From CBDCWQ01 sp965223435 (lineage in GTDB: Bacteria > Myxococcota > Kuafuiibacteriia > Kuafuiibacteriales > Kuafuiibacteriaceae), in the NCBI GenBank assembly GCA_965223435.1, contig CBDCWQ010000014.1, positions 1 through 64,000 of the forward strand: a DNA stretch of 64,000 nt, written 5' to 3'. The notes beneath the pieces are model-generated. The model had not been told where the DNA came from and ran no database searches. It saw only the letters and a list, made by a program, of their open reading frames with translations. A program made the translations under genes and the position numbers. Positions 10,197 through 19,959 of the stretch are shown in pieces (position 1 is the first letter of the stretch; each line of letters starts with the position of its first letter).

Positions 10197-10321
10197 TTAT
10201 GACCTCACCTCGCCCGAGGTACACCCGAGGCGTCTCAAGATGGTCACGAGCCCGCAATGTGCACGCAGGCGGGAGGATGGGCTACCTGCGTTAAAGGTTG
10301 GGATTAAAAGAAGAAACGAGA

Positions 10322-10394
10322 TGAGGGTGGAGGGAATCGAACCCGCAACCTATGGATTAAGAGTCCATTGCTCTGCCAATTGAGCTACACCCCC
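10322..10394 (-). tRNA. tRNA-Lys (anticodon CTT)
   Basis: A 73-nt cloverleaf. The acceptor stem GGGGGTG/CACCCTC has one G-T pair, the anticodon arm is TGGA-CTCTTAA-TCCA, and the T-arm is GCGGG-TTCGATT-CCCTC. The anticodon CTT reads AAG. No CCA is encoded. It is the last of four tRNA genes in transcription order; a T-rich tract (TTTCTTCTTTT) follows its 3' end. Confidence 0.96.
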
Positions 10395-10542
10395 GAAAAC
10401 AATGTCCGGGCCTCGGCTTACTGCGCCGAGGGCAAAGACACAACGAAAATAGACAGGCGTGGTCTCATTCTGTTCGGTCTTTACGGGCTCTGACTAACCC
10501 TAGGAGCCAATGAAGGGGCCGGGTTTCATCGAGCGTTTTGAG

Positions 10543-10616
10543 GGTGGCTGACGGGGCTTGAACCCGCGACCTATGGAGTCACAGTCCATCGCTCTACCAA
10601 CTGAGCTACAACCACC
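10543..10616 (-). tRNA. tRNA-His (anticodon GTG)
   Basis: The acceptor stem GTGGTTG pairs with CAGCCAC, and the extra G at -1 (10616) faces the C at position 73 (10543), as expected for tRNA-His. The anticodon loop CTGTGAC gives GTG. No CCA is encoded. It belongs to a Pro-Arg-His-Lys cluster. Confidence 0.96.
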
Positions 10617-10711
10617 ATCCAGGGCGCCCAACGGGATGCCACATTTGTGAGGCCGGAGCAACTCCGGCGCCACCGGAGCATGCATCCGGTGAGGCGAACC
10701 GACTTTCGGCA

Positions 10712-10785
10712 CGCGCCAGAGAGGATTTGAACCCCTGACCGTCGGCTTAGAAGGCCGCTGCTCTATCCAACTGAGCTACTGGCGC
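10712..10785 (-). tRNA. tRNA-Arg (anticodon TCT)
   Basis: The acceptor stem GCGCCAG pairs with CTGGCGC. The anticodon loop CTTCTAA gives TCT, reading AGA. The closing pair 27-43 of the anticodon stem appears to be a G-A mismatch. The D and T arms are normal (AGGGG-TTCAAAT-CCTCT). No CCA is encoded. Confidence 0.95.
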
Positions 10786-10897
10786 TTACGAAAGCGAATG
10801 ATCGCGGCAAAGTGTCACATTTTCCCTAAGCGGGCAACGATTTCGAACGACCCTCGCAGCACAAGGCCCTCACAAAAGCCCAAACATACCCACAAAG

Positions 10898-10972
10898 TCG
10901 GGGCGAGAAGATTCGAACTTCCGACCCCCTGCTCCCAAAGCAGGTGCGCTAACCAGACTGCGCTACGCCCCG
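10898..10972 (-). tRNA. tRNA-Pro (anticodon TGG)
   Basis: The acceptor stem CGGGGCG pairs with CGCCCCG. The anticodon arm is CCTGC-TTTGGGA-GCAGG, giving TGG. The T-arm is GGAAG-TTCGAAT-CTTCT. It is the first of four tRNA genes in transcription order and sits 34 nt downstream of the rdgB stop codon. No CCA is encoded. Confidence 0.96.
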
Positions 10973-11006
10973 TTTTTCTTTCTGGCCTGCTGACTGCGCC
11001 AGGGCC

Positions 11007-11633
11007 CTATGGTGAAGGAATCTGCGTGATGTGTCCAAGAGAAAAATGCGTGCGGACCATGGGGAGGATTTGGCGAAGGGCCGCGGCTCGGTGGGAGCAT
11101 GCGTTTTTTTCCTCTAGGGAAAGCTCGGCCATAGACCGGGTGTCTCCCTCGGGCTGAAAGATCGGGTCGTAGCCAAAGCCGCCCTCCCCTCGGCCGCCAA
11201 ACAGAATATGCCCCCAGACGACGCCCCGCACGACCTCCGACCCACCGGGCCATACGAAGGCCAAAGCACAGACGAAGCGCGCCCGCCGGCCTTCAAGCGA
11301 GCGTACGCCGGCCAAGTCCTTGAGAAGTTGCTCACAGCGATCACGGTCACTTCCGGGCGCGTACCGCGCAGACCGCACGCCGGGGGCACCCGCCAACGCA
11401 TCAACCTCCAGGCCCGAATCGTCGGCCATCACCGAAACCCCGAGGGTCTCAGAGACAAACTGGGCCTTGGCCAGGGCATTGGCCTCGAAGGTCTCGCCCG
11501 TTTCGGGGGGCATGGTGAGCAGAGGGTACGCGGCCAGGCTTTCCACGTCGAGCTCCGGCAGCAGCGTACGAAGCTCGGACGCTTTCCCCTCATTCCCCGT
11601 AGCAAACACCATGCGGTGAAGCTTGAGCGTCAA
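11007..11633 (-). CDS. rdgB: Non-canonical purine NTP (XTP/dITP) pyrophosphatase RdgB/HAM1
   Basis: A 208-residue cytosolic enzyme that removes ITP, dITP and XTP from the nucleotide pool by hydrolysis to monophosphate and pyrophosphate. Family motifs are all visible: the N-terminal substrate loop FATGNEGKASEL, the central MADDSGLEVDALAGAPGVRS, the GFGYDPIFQPEG segment, and the terminal SHRAAAL. The start is read as TTG at 11633 because GGAGG lies 7 nt upstream; it overlaps the rph stop by 3 nt. An ATG at 11612 is possible but lacks a ribosome-binding site. The gene is translationally coupled to rph, a pairing common in bacteria. Confidence 0.94.
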   Translation of the reverse strand: MTLKLHRMVFATGNEGKASELRTLLPELDVESLAAYPLLTMPPETGETFEANALAKAQFVSETLGVSVMADDSGLEVDALAGAPGVRSARYAPGSDRDRCEQLLKDLAGVRSLEGRRARFVCALAFVWPGGSEVVRGVVWGHILFGGRGEGGFGYDPIFQPEGDTRSMAELSLEEKNACSHRAAALRQILPMVRTHFSLGHITQIPSP

Positions 11634-12361
11634 TGGGCGGCCTCCAGCGCCTCGCGTTGTTTGGTGCGAAGCACACTCATGCCTTGGTCACCCAACTCGA
11701 GCATGGTCAAAAGCTGCCCCCGGTCGAGCGCCTTTCCTTCTGCCGTCCCTTGAATCTCGATGATCGCGCCCTCGCCGTTGGTCACCAGATTCAAATCGGT
11801 GTCCGCCTGTTGGTCCTCATCGAGCGCCAAGTCCAAAAGCACTTCGCCATCCACAACCCCAAGCGATACGGCCGCGACTTCCCCGGTGATCGGATAGCTT
11901 CGCAGGATTCCCCGGGCCGTCAGGCGTTTCATCGCAAGGGCGAGCGCCACCCAACCCCCGGTGATAGATGCCGTCCGGGTCCCACCTGCCGCCTGCAAAA
12001 CATCACAGTCCACCGTGACCGTTCGGGGGCCCAGTTTTTGGAGGTCTACGGCTCCGCGCAAGCTGCGACCGATCAACCGGGAAATCTCGTGGGTCCGGCC
12101 GCCCACCTTGCCCCGAAGGGATTCACGCTGCGTGCGCCGATCCGTGGCCCGCGGCAACATCGCGTATTCGGCCGTCACCCAACCACCACCTTGGTCCTTG
12201 AGCCACGGCGGCACCCGCTCTTCTACCGACGCATTGCACAAGACATGCGTGTCGCCGCAGGCGATGTACACGGACCCTTCAGCCCACTTGGTGAAGTCCG
12301 TCCGGATTTCTATCGGTCGAAGCGCATCGAAGCGCCGACCGTCGTTTCGTGGGGTTCCCAT
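11630..12361 (-). CDS. rph: Ribonuclease PH
   Basis: A 243-residue phosphate-dependent 3'-5' exoribonuclease that trims tRNA precursors and forms a ring-shaped hexamer. Conserved blocks are present: RRFDALRPIEI, KWAEGSVYIACGDTHVLCNAS, the GGGWVTAEYAMLPR block, GGRTHEISRLIGRSLR, DCDVLQAAGGTRTASITG, and the C-terminal NGEGAIIEIQGTAEG. The start ATG at 12361 gives the usual family length. The frame runs on upstream to 12643, but that part overlaps the amidase gene and has no family similarity. It is followed by rdgB with overlapping stop and start codons. The four tRNA genes nearby are plausible substrates. Confidence 0.95.
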   Translation of the reverse strand: MGTPRNDGRRFDALRPIEIRTDFTKWAEGSVYIACGDTHVLCNASVEERVPPWLKDQGGGWVTAEYAMLPRATDRRTQRESLRGKVGGRTHEISRLIGRSLRGAVDLQKLGPRTVTVDCDVLQAAGGTRTASITGGWVALALAMKRLTARGILRSYPITGEVAAVSLGVVDGEVLLDLALDEDQQADTDLNLVTNGEGAIIEIQGTAEGKALDRGQLLTMLELGDQGMSVLRTKQREALEAAH

Positions 12362-12440
12362 CAGTGCGGGGCAAGCTAGCGGATAGCCTAGCCCTTGTCG
12401 TCGACAAACCGTCGTCCCAAACGGATCGCTGCCGCAAACC

Positions 12441-13253
12441 CTACTTCGAACCCGCGGCATAAGGGGCCTGATCTTTGAGAAATCGCCAAATTCCAAAGAA
12501 GAGCGCCCGCGCGGATGCGCGCTGCCCCGCAGGGGAGGACAAAAACGCGGCCTGAGCGCGATTCGACAGATACCCGAGTTCAACCAAGACCGCCGGTGCC
12601 TGCACCCCTTTGAGCACCTTGAACGGGGCTTGCCGAAGACCACGCCCTGGCCTCAGCCCCAAAACCAATTCAAGCCGGTCCTGGATTCGACGGGCGAGGC
12701 GGGCGCTGCCCTCATGGGCTACACCTCGGCGCAAGTCGTCCAAAATCAGATCGATATCCTTTGTGGGCAACTTCCCTTCCCCGCGGGGGCGCACGTCCCC
12801 ACCCTGCGGTGGGGACGCGCCATCTTCCTCGTTCTCACGCACGGTCACGGACCGCGCCACCTCGTCGCGCGCCAGCGCGGACAAGATGTAGGTCTCCGCC
12901 CCCCGCCGCTCGCCGACCGGTGCGTAGTTCGCATGGATAGAAACATACACATCCGCCTCCGCCCGGTCCGCCACGCGGACGCGCTCATCGAGACTCACCG
13001 CAAGATCGGCCTCACGGGTCATGACAACCCGAACCCCCTTCGCCACGAGCATCGTGCGAAGATGTTTCGCCACTGCAAGCGCAATTTTCTTTTCGGGAAC
13101 ACCGTCTTCGCTTCGGGTTCCCGACTGGTGGCCGCCATGCCCCGGATCGAGGACCACCGACCACTTCGGGCGGGCGAGCACATTCTTGGCGTAGTGGAGA
13201 GCCAAAAACAGACCCAACGCGAGCCCAAACAACCTACTTCGCCCAAGAGTCAT
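12441..13253 (-). CDS. N-acetylmuramoyl-L-alanine amidase (Amidase_3, AmiC-like)
   Basis: A 270-residue zinc amidase that cuts the bond between MurNAc and L-Ala in peptidoglycan, usually during cell separation. The Amidase_3 motifs are present: VVLDPGHGGHQSGT with the first zinc His, the Glu-bearing stretch EKKIALAVAKHL, VYVSIHANY with the second His, and VLVELGYLSNRAQ with the catalytic Glu near the C-terminus. An N-terminal hydrophobic stretch (LFGLALGLFLALHY) serves as signal or anchor. There is no AMIN or SH3 targeting domain. ATG at 13253 starts within the last codons of the polymerase gene, a 20-nt overlap that implies coupled expression. Confidence 0.92.
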   Translation of the reverse strand: MTLGRSRLFGLALGLFLALHYAKNVLARPKWSVVLDPGHGGHQSGTRSEDGVPEKKIALAVAKHLRTMLVAKGVRVVMTREADLAVSLDERVRVADRAEADVYVSIHANYAPVGERRGAETYILSALARDEVARSVTVRENEEDGASPPQGGDVRPRGEGKLPTKDIDLILDDLRRGVAHEGSARLARRIQDRLELVLGLRPGRGLRQAPFKVLKGVQAPAVLVELGYLSNRAQAAFLSSPAGQRASARALFFGIWRFLKDQAPYAAGSK

Positions 13254-15003
13254 CAATTTTTGCTTCCACCTCCATCGACACCACACCCACGAACTTGGCC
13301 CCAGCCGCCATCATTTCCTGAACCACAACTTCCTTGGCCGCCTCCGCATCCCCTACCGACGCCTCGACCACAAGTTCATCGTGCACCATGTTCACCAAAA
13401 ATGCGTCGAGTTCCCGCGCCTTCAACGTACTCGGAATCCGGGCCATCGCAACCTTCGTCATGTCGGCGTTCGCGCCTTGGATGGGCATGTTTTTGGCCAC
13501 TCTCAGTTGTACGCCTTCATCCTTGCCGTCTCTCCGCATATCGGTCATCCAAAACTTCCGCCCCGACATGGCTTCCGCCCGACCTATCCGAAGCGCACCT
13601 TGGGCTGACCTGTTCAAGTAGTCCTTCACCCGCGGAAAAGACCGGAAATACGCTTGGAGCAACGACTCGGCCTCTTCGCGCGGCACCCCGATCTGGTTCG
13701 CAAGCCCTTGGGCACCCATCCCGTAAGCCAATCCAAAGTTGATGGCCTTGGCCCGGGCCCGAAGCTCGGGATGTTCGGACTTGCTGACCGACTTCTTGAA
13801 CATCCTTGTGGCCACCAGGGCGTGAAGATCGCCGCCCGACCCAAGGGTGTCGATAAACAATGGATCCTTGGAAGCCTCCGCCAAAATCCGAAGTTCGGCG
13901 CCGACATAGTCGGCGGTGATCAGTTTTCGACCCCGAGGCGCTTTAAAACACGCACGAAAGGCAGACCCCGAAGGAATGTTCTGTAAGTTTGGCTCCTTGC
14001 AAGAAGCGCGACCGGTGACCGCACCCATCGAAGCGAACCGCGGATGGATCCGTCCGGTTTTCGGATGCACGTGGGCCAAAAAAGCATCCCCGTAGGTCGA
14101 CACAAGTTTTTGCTGTTCTCGATATTCCGCCAGAGCCTCGGCCGCCGAGTGCCCCGAAGCCAAAAGAGCCTCCTTGCGGGTTGAGGTCAGCACCACTCCC
14201 AGGGCCCGAAGGGCATCCAACACCTCCTGATCGCTGTCGTAATTCAGCGTTGTGCCCCCAAACAAATCCCGGTCCGCGACCGTCCAAAACTCTCGATCCA
14301 GCTTCTTGCGCGCCTCCTGCTTTTCGGCTTTCGCTTCACCGACCAGCCGACTCCACCCATCTACATCGAGCGGCGCGCCGTGAAACTCCATCTGCGCAAA
14401 CCCCAAAGTCGCCGCCCCTTCAATGGTGGCCGCTCGAAGCAACCCATCGCGCTCGAGAAGTACCAGCTGCTCCGCAAAAACCTTCCACGTGGCTTCGACA
14501 TCACGTTCGGCGTAACGAAGCTCGGCTTCGCTTAGCTCATGCACCGACTCAATGCCGTAGAACCCTTGGCGAATCGACTTGTCGAGCTCCATCCCAGCGT
14601 ACCGCATGGCCAGCGTACTGAGTGCAAACCCACGCATCGCCACGTCACTTTGCCGCCCGTTTCGAATCACCATTTCAGACAACAAGGTGTCCGCGACTTT
14701 GCCCTCGCCCAACGCGATATCTTCGCCAAAGGTGCTCCAGAGCATTTTGAGATCAAAACTCGCGTTGTGAAGAACCACCAAACGGCCCGGATGGAAGATG
14801 GCTTGGATGGCCTCCTTCGGCACACATGCGGCGTCGATGAGGGCCTGACGGTCCCCGGTACCCACTTGAATCAACACCACCCGGTGACTGTGGGGGTCCA
14901 GCCCAGAGGTTTCGGTATCCAGCGCCAAAAAGGGCGCCTCGGCCACCGACGCCAAAAAGTCGAAAACCGCTTCTCTTGTTCGCAGTAAACGAGGCGCGCC
15001 CAT
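13234..15003 (-). CDS. Family A DNA polymerase with 3'-5' exonuclease domain, no 5' nuclease
   Basis: About 589 residues, much shorter than standard Pol I (about 930), because the N-terminal 5'-3' nuclease domain is absent. The proofreading domain looks intact: ExoI LDTETSG (D29, E31), ExoII HNASFDLKML and ExoIII YAERDVEATW. The polymerase has motif A (TADYVGAELRILAEAS), motif B (RARAKAINFGLAYG) and motif C (NMVHDELVVEA), so both activities are likely. The ATG at 15003 is chosen; a TTG at 15054 is possible but adds non-family residues. It is divergent from the Hsp70 gene and overlaps the amidase gene. It could serve repair synthesis beside a full Pol I elsewhere in the genome. Confidence 0.9.
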   Translation of the reverse strand: MGAPRLLRTREAVFDFLASVAEAPFLALDTETSGLDPHSHRVVLIQVGTGDRQALIDAACVPKEAIQAIFHPGRLVVLHNASFDLKMLWSTFGEDIALGEGKVADTLLSEMVIRNGRQSDVAMRGFALSTLAMRYAGMELDKSIRQGFYGIESVHELSEAELRYAERDVEATWKVFAEQLVLLERDGLLRAATIEGAATLGFAQMEFHGAPLDVDGWSRLVGEAKAEKQEARKKLDREFWTVADRDLFGGTTLNYDSDQEVLDALRALGVVLTSTRKEALLASGHSAAEALAEYREQQKLVSTYGDAFLAHVHPKTGRIHPRFASMGAVTGRASCKEPNLQNIPSGSAFRACFKAPRGRKLITADYVGAELRILAEASKDPLFIDTLGSGGDLHALVATRMFKKSVSKSEHPELRARAKAINFGLAYGMGAQGLANQIGVPREEAESLLQAYFRSFPRVKDYLNRSAQGALRIGRAEAMSGRKFWMTDMRRDGKDEGVQLRVAKNMPIQGANADMTKVAMARIPSTLKARELDAFLVNMVHDELVVEASVGDAEAAKEVVVQEMMAAGAKFVGVVSMEVEAKIDDSWAK

Positions 15004-15169
15004 CGCCCCAAAAGGCGCGCCATCGACCCTACGAGTCAACCAAAGGCACCCCAAGCCGCATGTTTCCCGGCGACAGGAACCTATCGTTAACCCTCAACCC
15101 ACATCACAGCACATCTTTACGTCATCTCGTGGCGATTCTACGCTCGGTGCGTTCGGGCAACCCAAAAGC

Positions 15170-16702
<1,533 letters not shown>

Positions 16703-16786
16703 TTCGCCCCCCACGGGGCTGAGAGTGCACCGCTTTTTAAACTTCCGGGCGCGTTGTAGAAGCGACCACGCTCTTGCGCAAAAGGC

Positions 16787-18145
16787 TCAAACGAGATGAG
16801 CCTGAGAACGTTCGACTTCGTCGAGAAGCTTGGCGGTATCTACTCCCAAGACAGCGCCGCCACGCACCCGAACGATCCCGTCGATGAAGACGTCTCTGAC
16901 ATCGGAGCCTCCGAGGGCGTACACAAGCATTGCGTAGGGATCGTGCCAGGGCGCTGCATGGAGGCTTCGAGCATCCACCACCACCACGTCGGCCTTCATC
17001 CCGATGGCGAGGGCCCCGATCTCGGCTTCCAGACCCAGCGCACGCGCCCCTCCCAGGGTCGCCATCTCAAACACCCTTTCGGCGGGCATGGATGAGGGGC
17101 CAAGACGCGGATTTTGGATCAACGCCGCGAGCCTCATTTCCCTAAATATATCCAAATTGTTGTTGCAGGGCGCCCCATCGGCAGCAAGCCCAACGTTGAT
17201 GCCTCGCTCGAAAAACTCGGGAACCTTTGCGATCCCTGAAGCCAACTTGAGATTCGAGGAAGGACAGTGGGCCACATGTGTCCCGGACTGCGCGAGCATT
17301 TGCATCTCGTCCTCGCTCACCCACACGCAATGTGCGAGCACCGTGTCACACCCCGACAGGCCCAGACGGTCAAGGTAGGCCACATTGTCAAAGCCTGTGG
17401 TTCTTCGAACCACTTCGGTCTCTTTTGGGTTCTCGGAAGCATGGGTATGAAGCAGAGCACCCAACTCACGAGCCACCTTTGCCGTTTCCCGCATCAGGTC
17501 GGGGCTCACGCTAAGCGCAAAGCGGGGCGCAAAAGCGTACCGCAACCGGTCGTTTTCTTCCGCGTGCCATCGTTCGAAAAGCCGTATGCTTTCGGTCATG
17601 GAATCGTCGGCCGTTTCCATCAGTCCAAGCGGAGCATCTTGGCCAAGGTCCATCATCGCTTTGCCGATGGTGGCCCTCAGGCCAAGGACCTTGCAGGCCC
17701 TAAAAATGGCATCGGTATGGTGCACCGTTCCCATATCCAAGATGGCCGTCGTCCCTGAACGAAGGAGCTCCGCCCCGCCAAGCAAAGCACCAAGGTAAAG
17801 TGACTCATCCGTGTGGCTCGCTTCAAACGGCCAAATCCGTTCCTTGAGCCAATCCAAAAGTTCAAGACCGTCGGCCGAACCGCGAAAGAGCGTCTGACAA
17901 AGATGCGTGTGCGGCTGAATCAAACCAGGTATCACCAGGCAGCCATCACAATCAACGATGTCCGCGCCGGGCCATGCACCATCGGCGGTCTCGGTGATCT
18001 CTACGATTCGGCTATGCTCCATCACCAGATCGGCGATGCCCAGCGTACGATCTTGATCCATCCGTACCACAAGCCCACCGCGAAGAACCGTGAGCTTAGC
18101 TTCTTGCTCCGAGATCAAAACATTCACCTCAGAGCGAAAAAGCAT
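16787..18145 (-). CDS. Amidohydrolase / nucleoside deaminase (MtaD/ATZ-TRZ family)
   Basis: A 452-residue metal-dependent hydrolase of the amidohydrolase superfamily, closest in pattern to S-adenosylhomocysteine / methylthioadenosine deaminases and triazine hydrolases. The metal motif PGLIQPHTHLCQTLFRG holds the HxH pair; HTHASE and VLAHCVW provide further ligands, and LAADGAPCNNN the catalytic Asp. The segment SADGLELLDWLKERIWPFE is typical of MtaD-like enzymes. The ATG at 18145 lies inside the 3' end of cdd (17-nt overlap), which indicates a two-gene operon for base or nucleoside deamination. The frame extends upstream to 18439, but that part is the shadow of cdd. The exact substrate cannot be read from sequence. 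Confidence 0.9.
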   Translation of the reverse strand: MLFRSEVNVLISEQEAKLTVLRGGLVVRMDQDRTLGIADLVMEHSRIVEITETADGAWPGADIVDCDGCLVIPGLIQPHTHLCQTLFRGSADGLELLDWLKERIWPFEASHTDESLYLGALLGGAELLRSGTTAILDMGTVHHTDAIFRACKVLGLRATIGKAMMDLGQDAPLGLMETADDSMTESIRLFERWHAEENDRLRYAFAPRFALSVSPDLMRETAKVARELGALLHTHASENPKETEVVRRTTGFDNVAYLDRLGLSGCDTVLAHCVWVSEDEMQMLAQSGTHVAHCPSSNLKLASGIAKVPEFFERGINVGLAADGAPCNNNLDIFREMRLAALIQNPRLGPSSMPAERVFEMATLGGARALGLEAEIGALAIGMKADVVVVDARSLHAAPWHDPYAMLVYALGGSDVRDVFIDGIVRVRGGAVLGVDTAKLLDEVERSQAHLV

Positions 18146-18536
18146 AGGGGAGAAGGGTCGCCAACGACGCCCTTTTGTGCTCCCCGGTTGGCAAAGCAGA
18201 CACCACCACCAGTTCGCTTCCAAACTCAGCGAGTGTTTGGCGGCAGTTGCCGCAGGGCCACGGATAACCGCCCTGAGACCCCTTACCGCCCACAACAACA
18301 ATCGCTCTGAAACGGCGGGCACCTGCTGCGATGGCTTGACCAACCGCACTCCGCTCCGCACACAAAGAGGTCGGGTAGGCACTGTTTTCGACGTTGGCAC
18401 CAACAAACACGCGATCATCCTCCGCAAGAAGCGCTGCACCTACTCGGTATTTCGAATAAGGAGCATGTGCTCGCTCACGCACTTCCTGCGCTCTTTGCAA
18501 CAGTTCCCCTAAAGTGTCTTCAGCCAAGTTCCGCAA
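18129..18536 (-). CDS. cdd: Cytidine deaminase
   Basis: A 135-residue enzyme that deaminates cytidine and deoxycytidine to uridine forms in pyrimidine salvage. The zinc and catalytic signature is complete: TSLCAERSA with the ligand Cys and proton-shuttling Glu, then PWPCGNCRQTL with the other two Cys ligands. The segment APYSKYRVGAAL and the NVENSAYP substrate motif also match the small tetrameric class. The start is TTG at 18536, 6 nt after AAGGAG; longer in-frame starts up to 18614 lack family similarity. It overlaps the amidohydrolase gene downstream. Confidence 0.94.
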   Translation of the reverse strand: MRNLAEDTLGELLQRAQEVRERAHAPYSKYRVGAALLAEDDRVFVGANVENSAYPTSLCAERSAVGQAIAAGARRFRAIVVVGGKGSQGGYPWPCGNCRQTLAEFGSELVVVSALPTGEHKRASLATLLPYAFSL

Positions 18537-18703
18537 TGCTTTCTCCTTCGGCGCTACCCCGAACACGATACGACGGTTCCAAGTTCGGGGACAAGATATC
18601 TGCCCGCACATCAACCATCTCTATGCCACCGGGGTGCACAACAGCATGGATGGTAAACCTATCGGGACCTGGCCCGACTCCGATACCCTAGAAGGACACC
18701 GTC

Positions 18704-19912
18704 TTGCTGCCTCTTCTTTATCGTTCGGTCCCCTGGGTGATTTCTGCCTTCATCGTCGCCTGTGGTCGTCCAAGCGGGGAAGCGGTCACCCTCTTGCATA
18801 GCCCCGGGGAGGCCGGCGTGTTGCTCGATGCCCAATCGAGCACCTCTTTGGTCCTGAGCGAACATTCAGACGCTTGCATCCATCGAGGCCGAGCCCCCAT
18901 GGGCCTGCTTTCAGGCACCATCATCCTAGACGATGAGGGACAGTCGATGCGCGTGGGCTTCGAACTCCCGGAAGGTGCTTCCAGCATGACCATTGTTCTT
19001 GAGGGGCCACAAGACGTACACCTTATCGCAAAGAGCTTAGAAGGCCCGCGAGGCATCCTGATCGACGACGACGGGGATTTGTACGATGCCCAGTTTGACA
19101 GCCCCAATCGAGCCCTCGCATCGCTCGGTCTTGCCGCTGCCCTGTTGCCCAACAACCCGTTGGTGAACGTCGACCCCGGTGCTTACATCCTTACCGTTTC
19201 GGGGGCGAGATCGGGCCGCCCCTTCGAAGGCGAAGTAGACGTGAAGATTCTGTACAAGACCGACCGGGGACGTTCTCCTTGCATCGATGTCCATATGTAC
19301 CTGACCGGGGCCCTCGAACTTCAGGCAAAAACCGCCCAAGACAGTGAACTCCTCGCCCAGACCATCCAGCGCCTCCGCACGATTTATCGCCAAGCCGAGC
19401 TGGAAATCGGCCGCATCAGTTATCATGACATCGACGCCAAATTCCAAACCCGCAGCTTCTCGCTGACCGGCAACGCCGAAGAAGACGACTTGGCGGAGAT
19501 GTTTGAACTGTCAAGCCTCGGAGGCCCGGGCCTACACGTGTTCTTGGTCGAGCGGCTCGAAAGTGGTGCCCGAGAAGGCATCCTCGCCGGGGTCTCTGGA
19601 GGTATTCCCGGGCCCCCCCTCAGCCCAGGCTCGTCGGCGACGGGGGTCGCCATCGCTGCCGGGCTCGCCAAAAACAACCCACGGCTCTTGGCCCAGCTTA
19701 TCGGCCATGAAACCGGTCACTACCTCGGGCTCTTCCATACGGTCGAGGGCATCGCAAGCGAGGCGTCTTTTGCTCAGGACCAGATTCCCGATACGCCTGA
19801 GGGCGCCCGAGGGACCTCGTTCTTGATGTACCCTGCCCTCGCCGGCGGCGAAGACATCAGTCCACAACAGGCAGAGGTCATCGCCAGGCATCCCGAGGTG
19901 GTCACCCAATAG
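18704..19912 (+). CDS. Metzincin-type zinc protease lipoprotein
   Basis: A 402-residue exported protein. The TTG start at 18704 is preceded by AAGGA at 7-8 nt. The N-terminus is a lipoprotein signal (VPWVISAFIVAC, lipid Cys after the core). The zinc motif HETGHYLGLFH lies at residues 335-345, followed by the Met-turn-like FLMYPALAG about 35 residues later, as in metzincins of the pappalysin/reprolysin kind. The long N-terminal part (residues 40-300) is probably a beta-rich domain and contains VDPGAYILTVSGA, resembling a pre-peptidase C-terminal type fold. Neighbours do not point to a substrate. It resembles the protease at 8288 only in the zinc motif. Confidence 0.82.
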   Translation: MLPLLYRSVPWVISAFIVACGRPSGEAVTLLHSPGEAGVLLDAQSSTSLVLSEHSDACIHRGRAPMGLLSGTIILDDEGQSMRVGFELPEGASSMTIVLEGPQDVHLIAKSLEGPRGILIDDDGDLYDAQFDSPNRALASLGLAAALLPNNPLVNVDPGAYILTVSGARSGRPFEGEVDVKILYKTDRGRSPCIDVHMYLTGALELQAKTAQDSELLAQTIQRLRTIYRQAELEIGRISYHDIDAKFQTRSFSLTGNAEEDDLAEMFELSSLGGPGLHVFLVERLESGAREGILAGVSGGIPGPPLSPGSSATGVAIAAGLAKNNPRLLAQLIGHETGHYLGLFHTVEGIASEASFAQDQIPDTPEGARGTSFLMYPALAGGEDISPQQAEVIARHPEVVTQ

Positions 19913-19959
19913 CTTCGGGCGAAAAACACGTTTGCGTGGTGTGGTGAGGCTGCCCCCAT

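Noticed and set aside
10108..10383. Plus-strand frame across the tRNA-Lys gene
   Set aside because: Its last third is the tRNA complement, so it is not a protein gene.
12362..12643. N-terminal extension of RNase PH
   Set aside because: The added residues overlap the amidase gene and are unlike the family; ATG at 12361 gives the normal length.
18146..18439. N-terminal extension of the amidohydrolase
   Set aside because: It is the other-frame shadow of cdd, with Trp/Cys/Arg-rich composition unlike any amidohydrolase.
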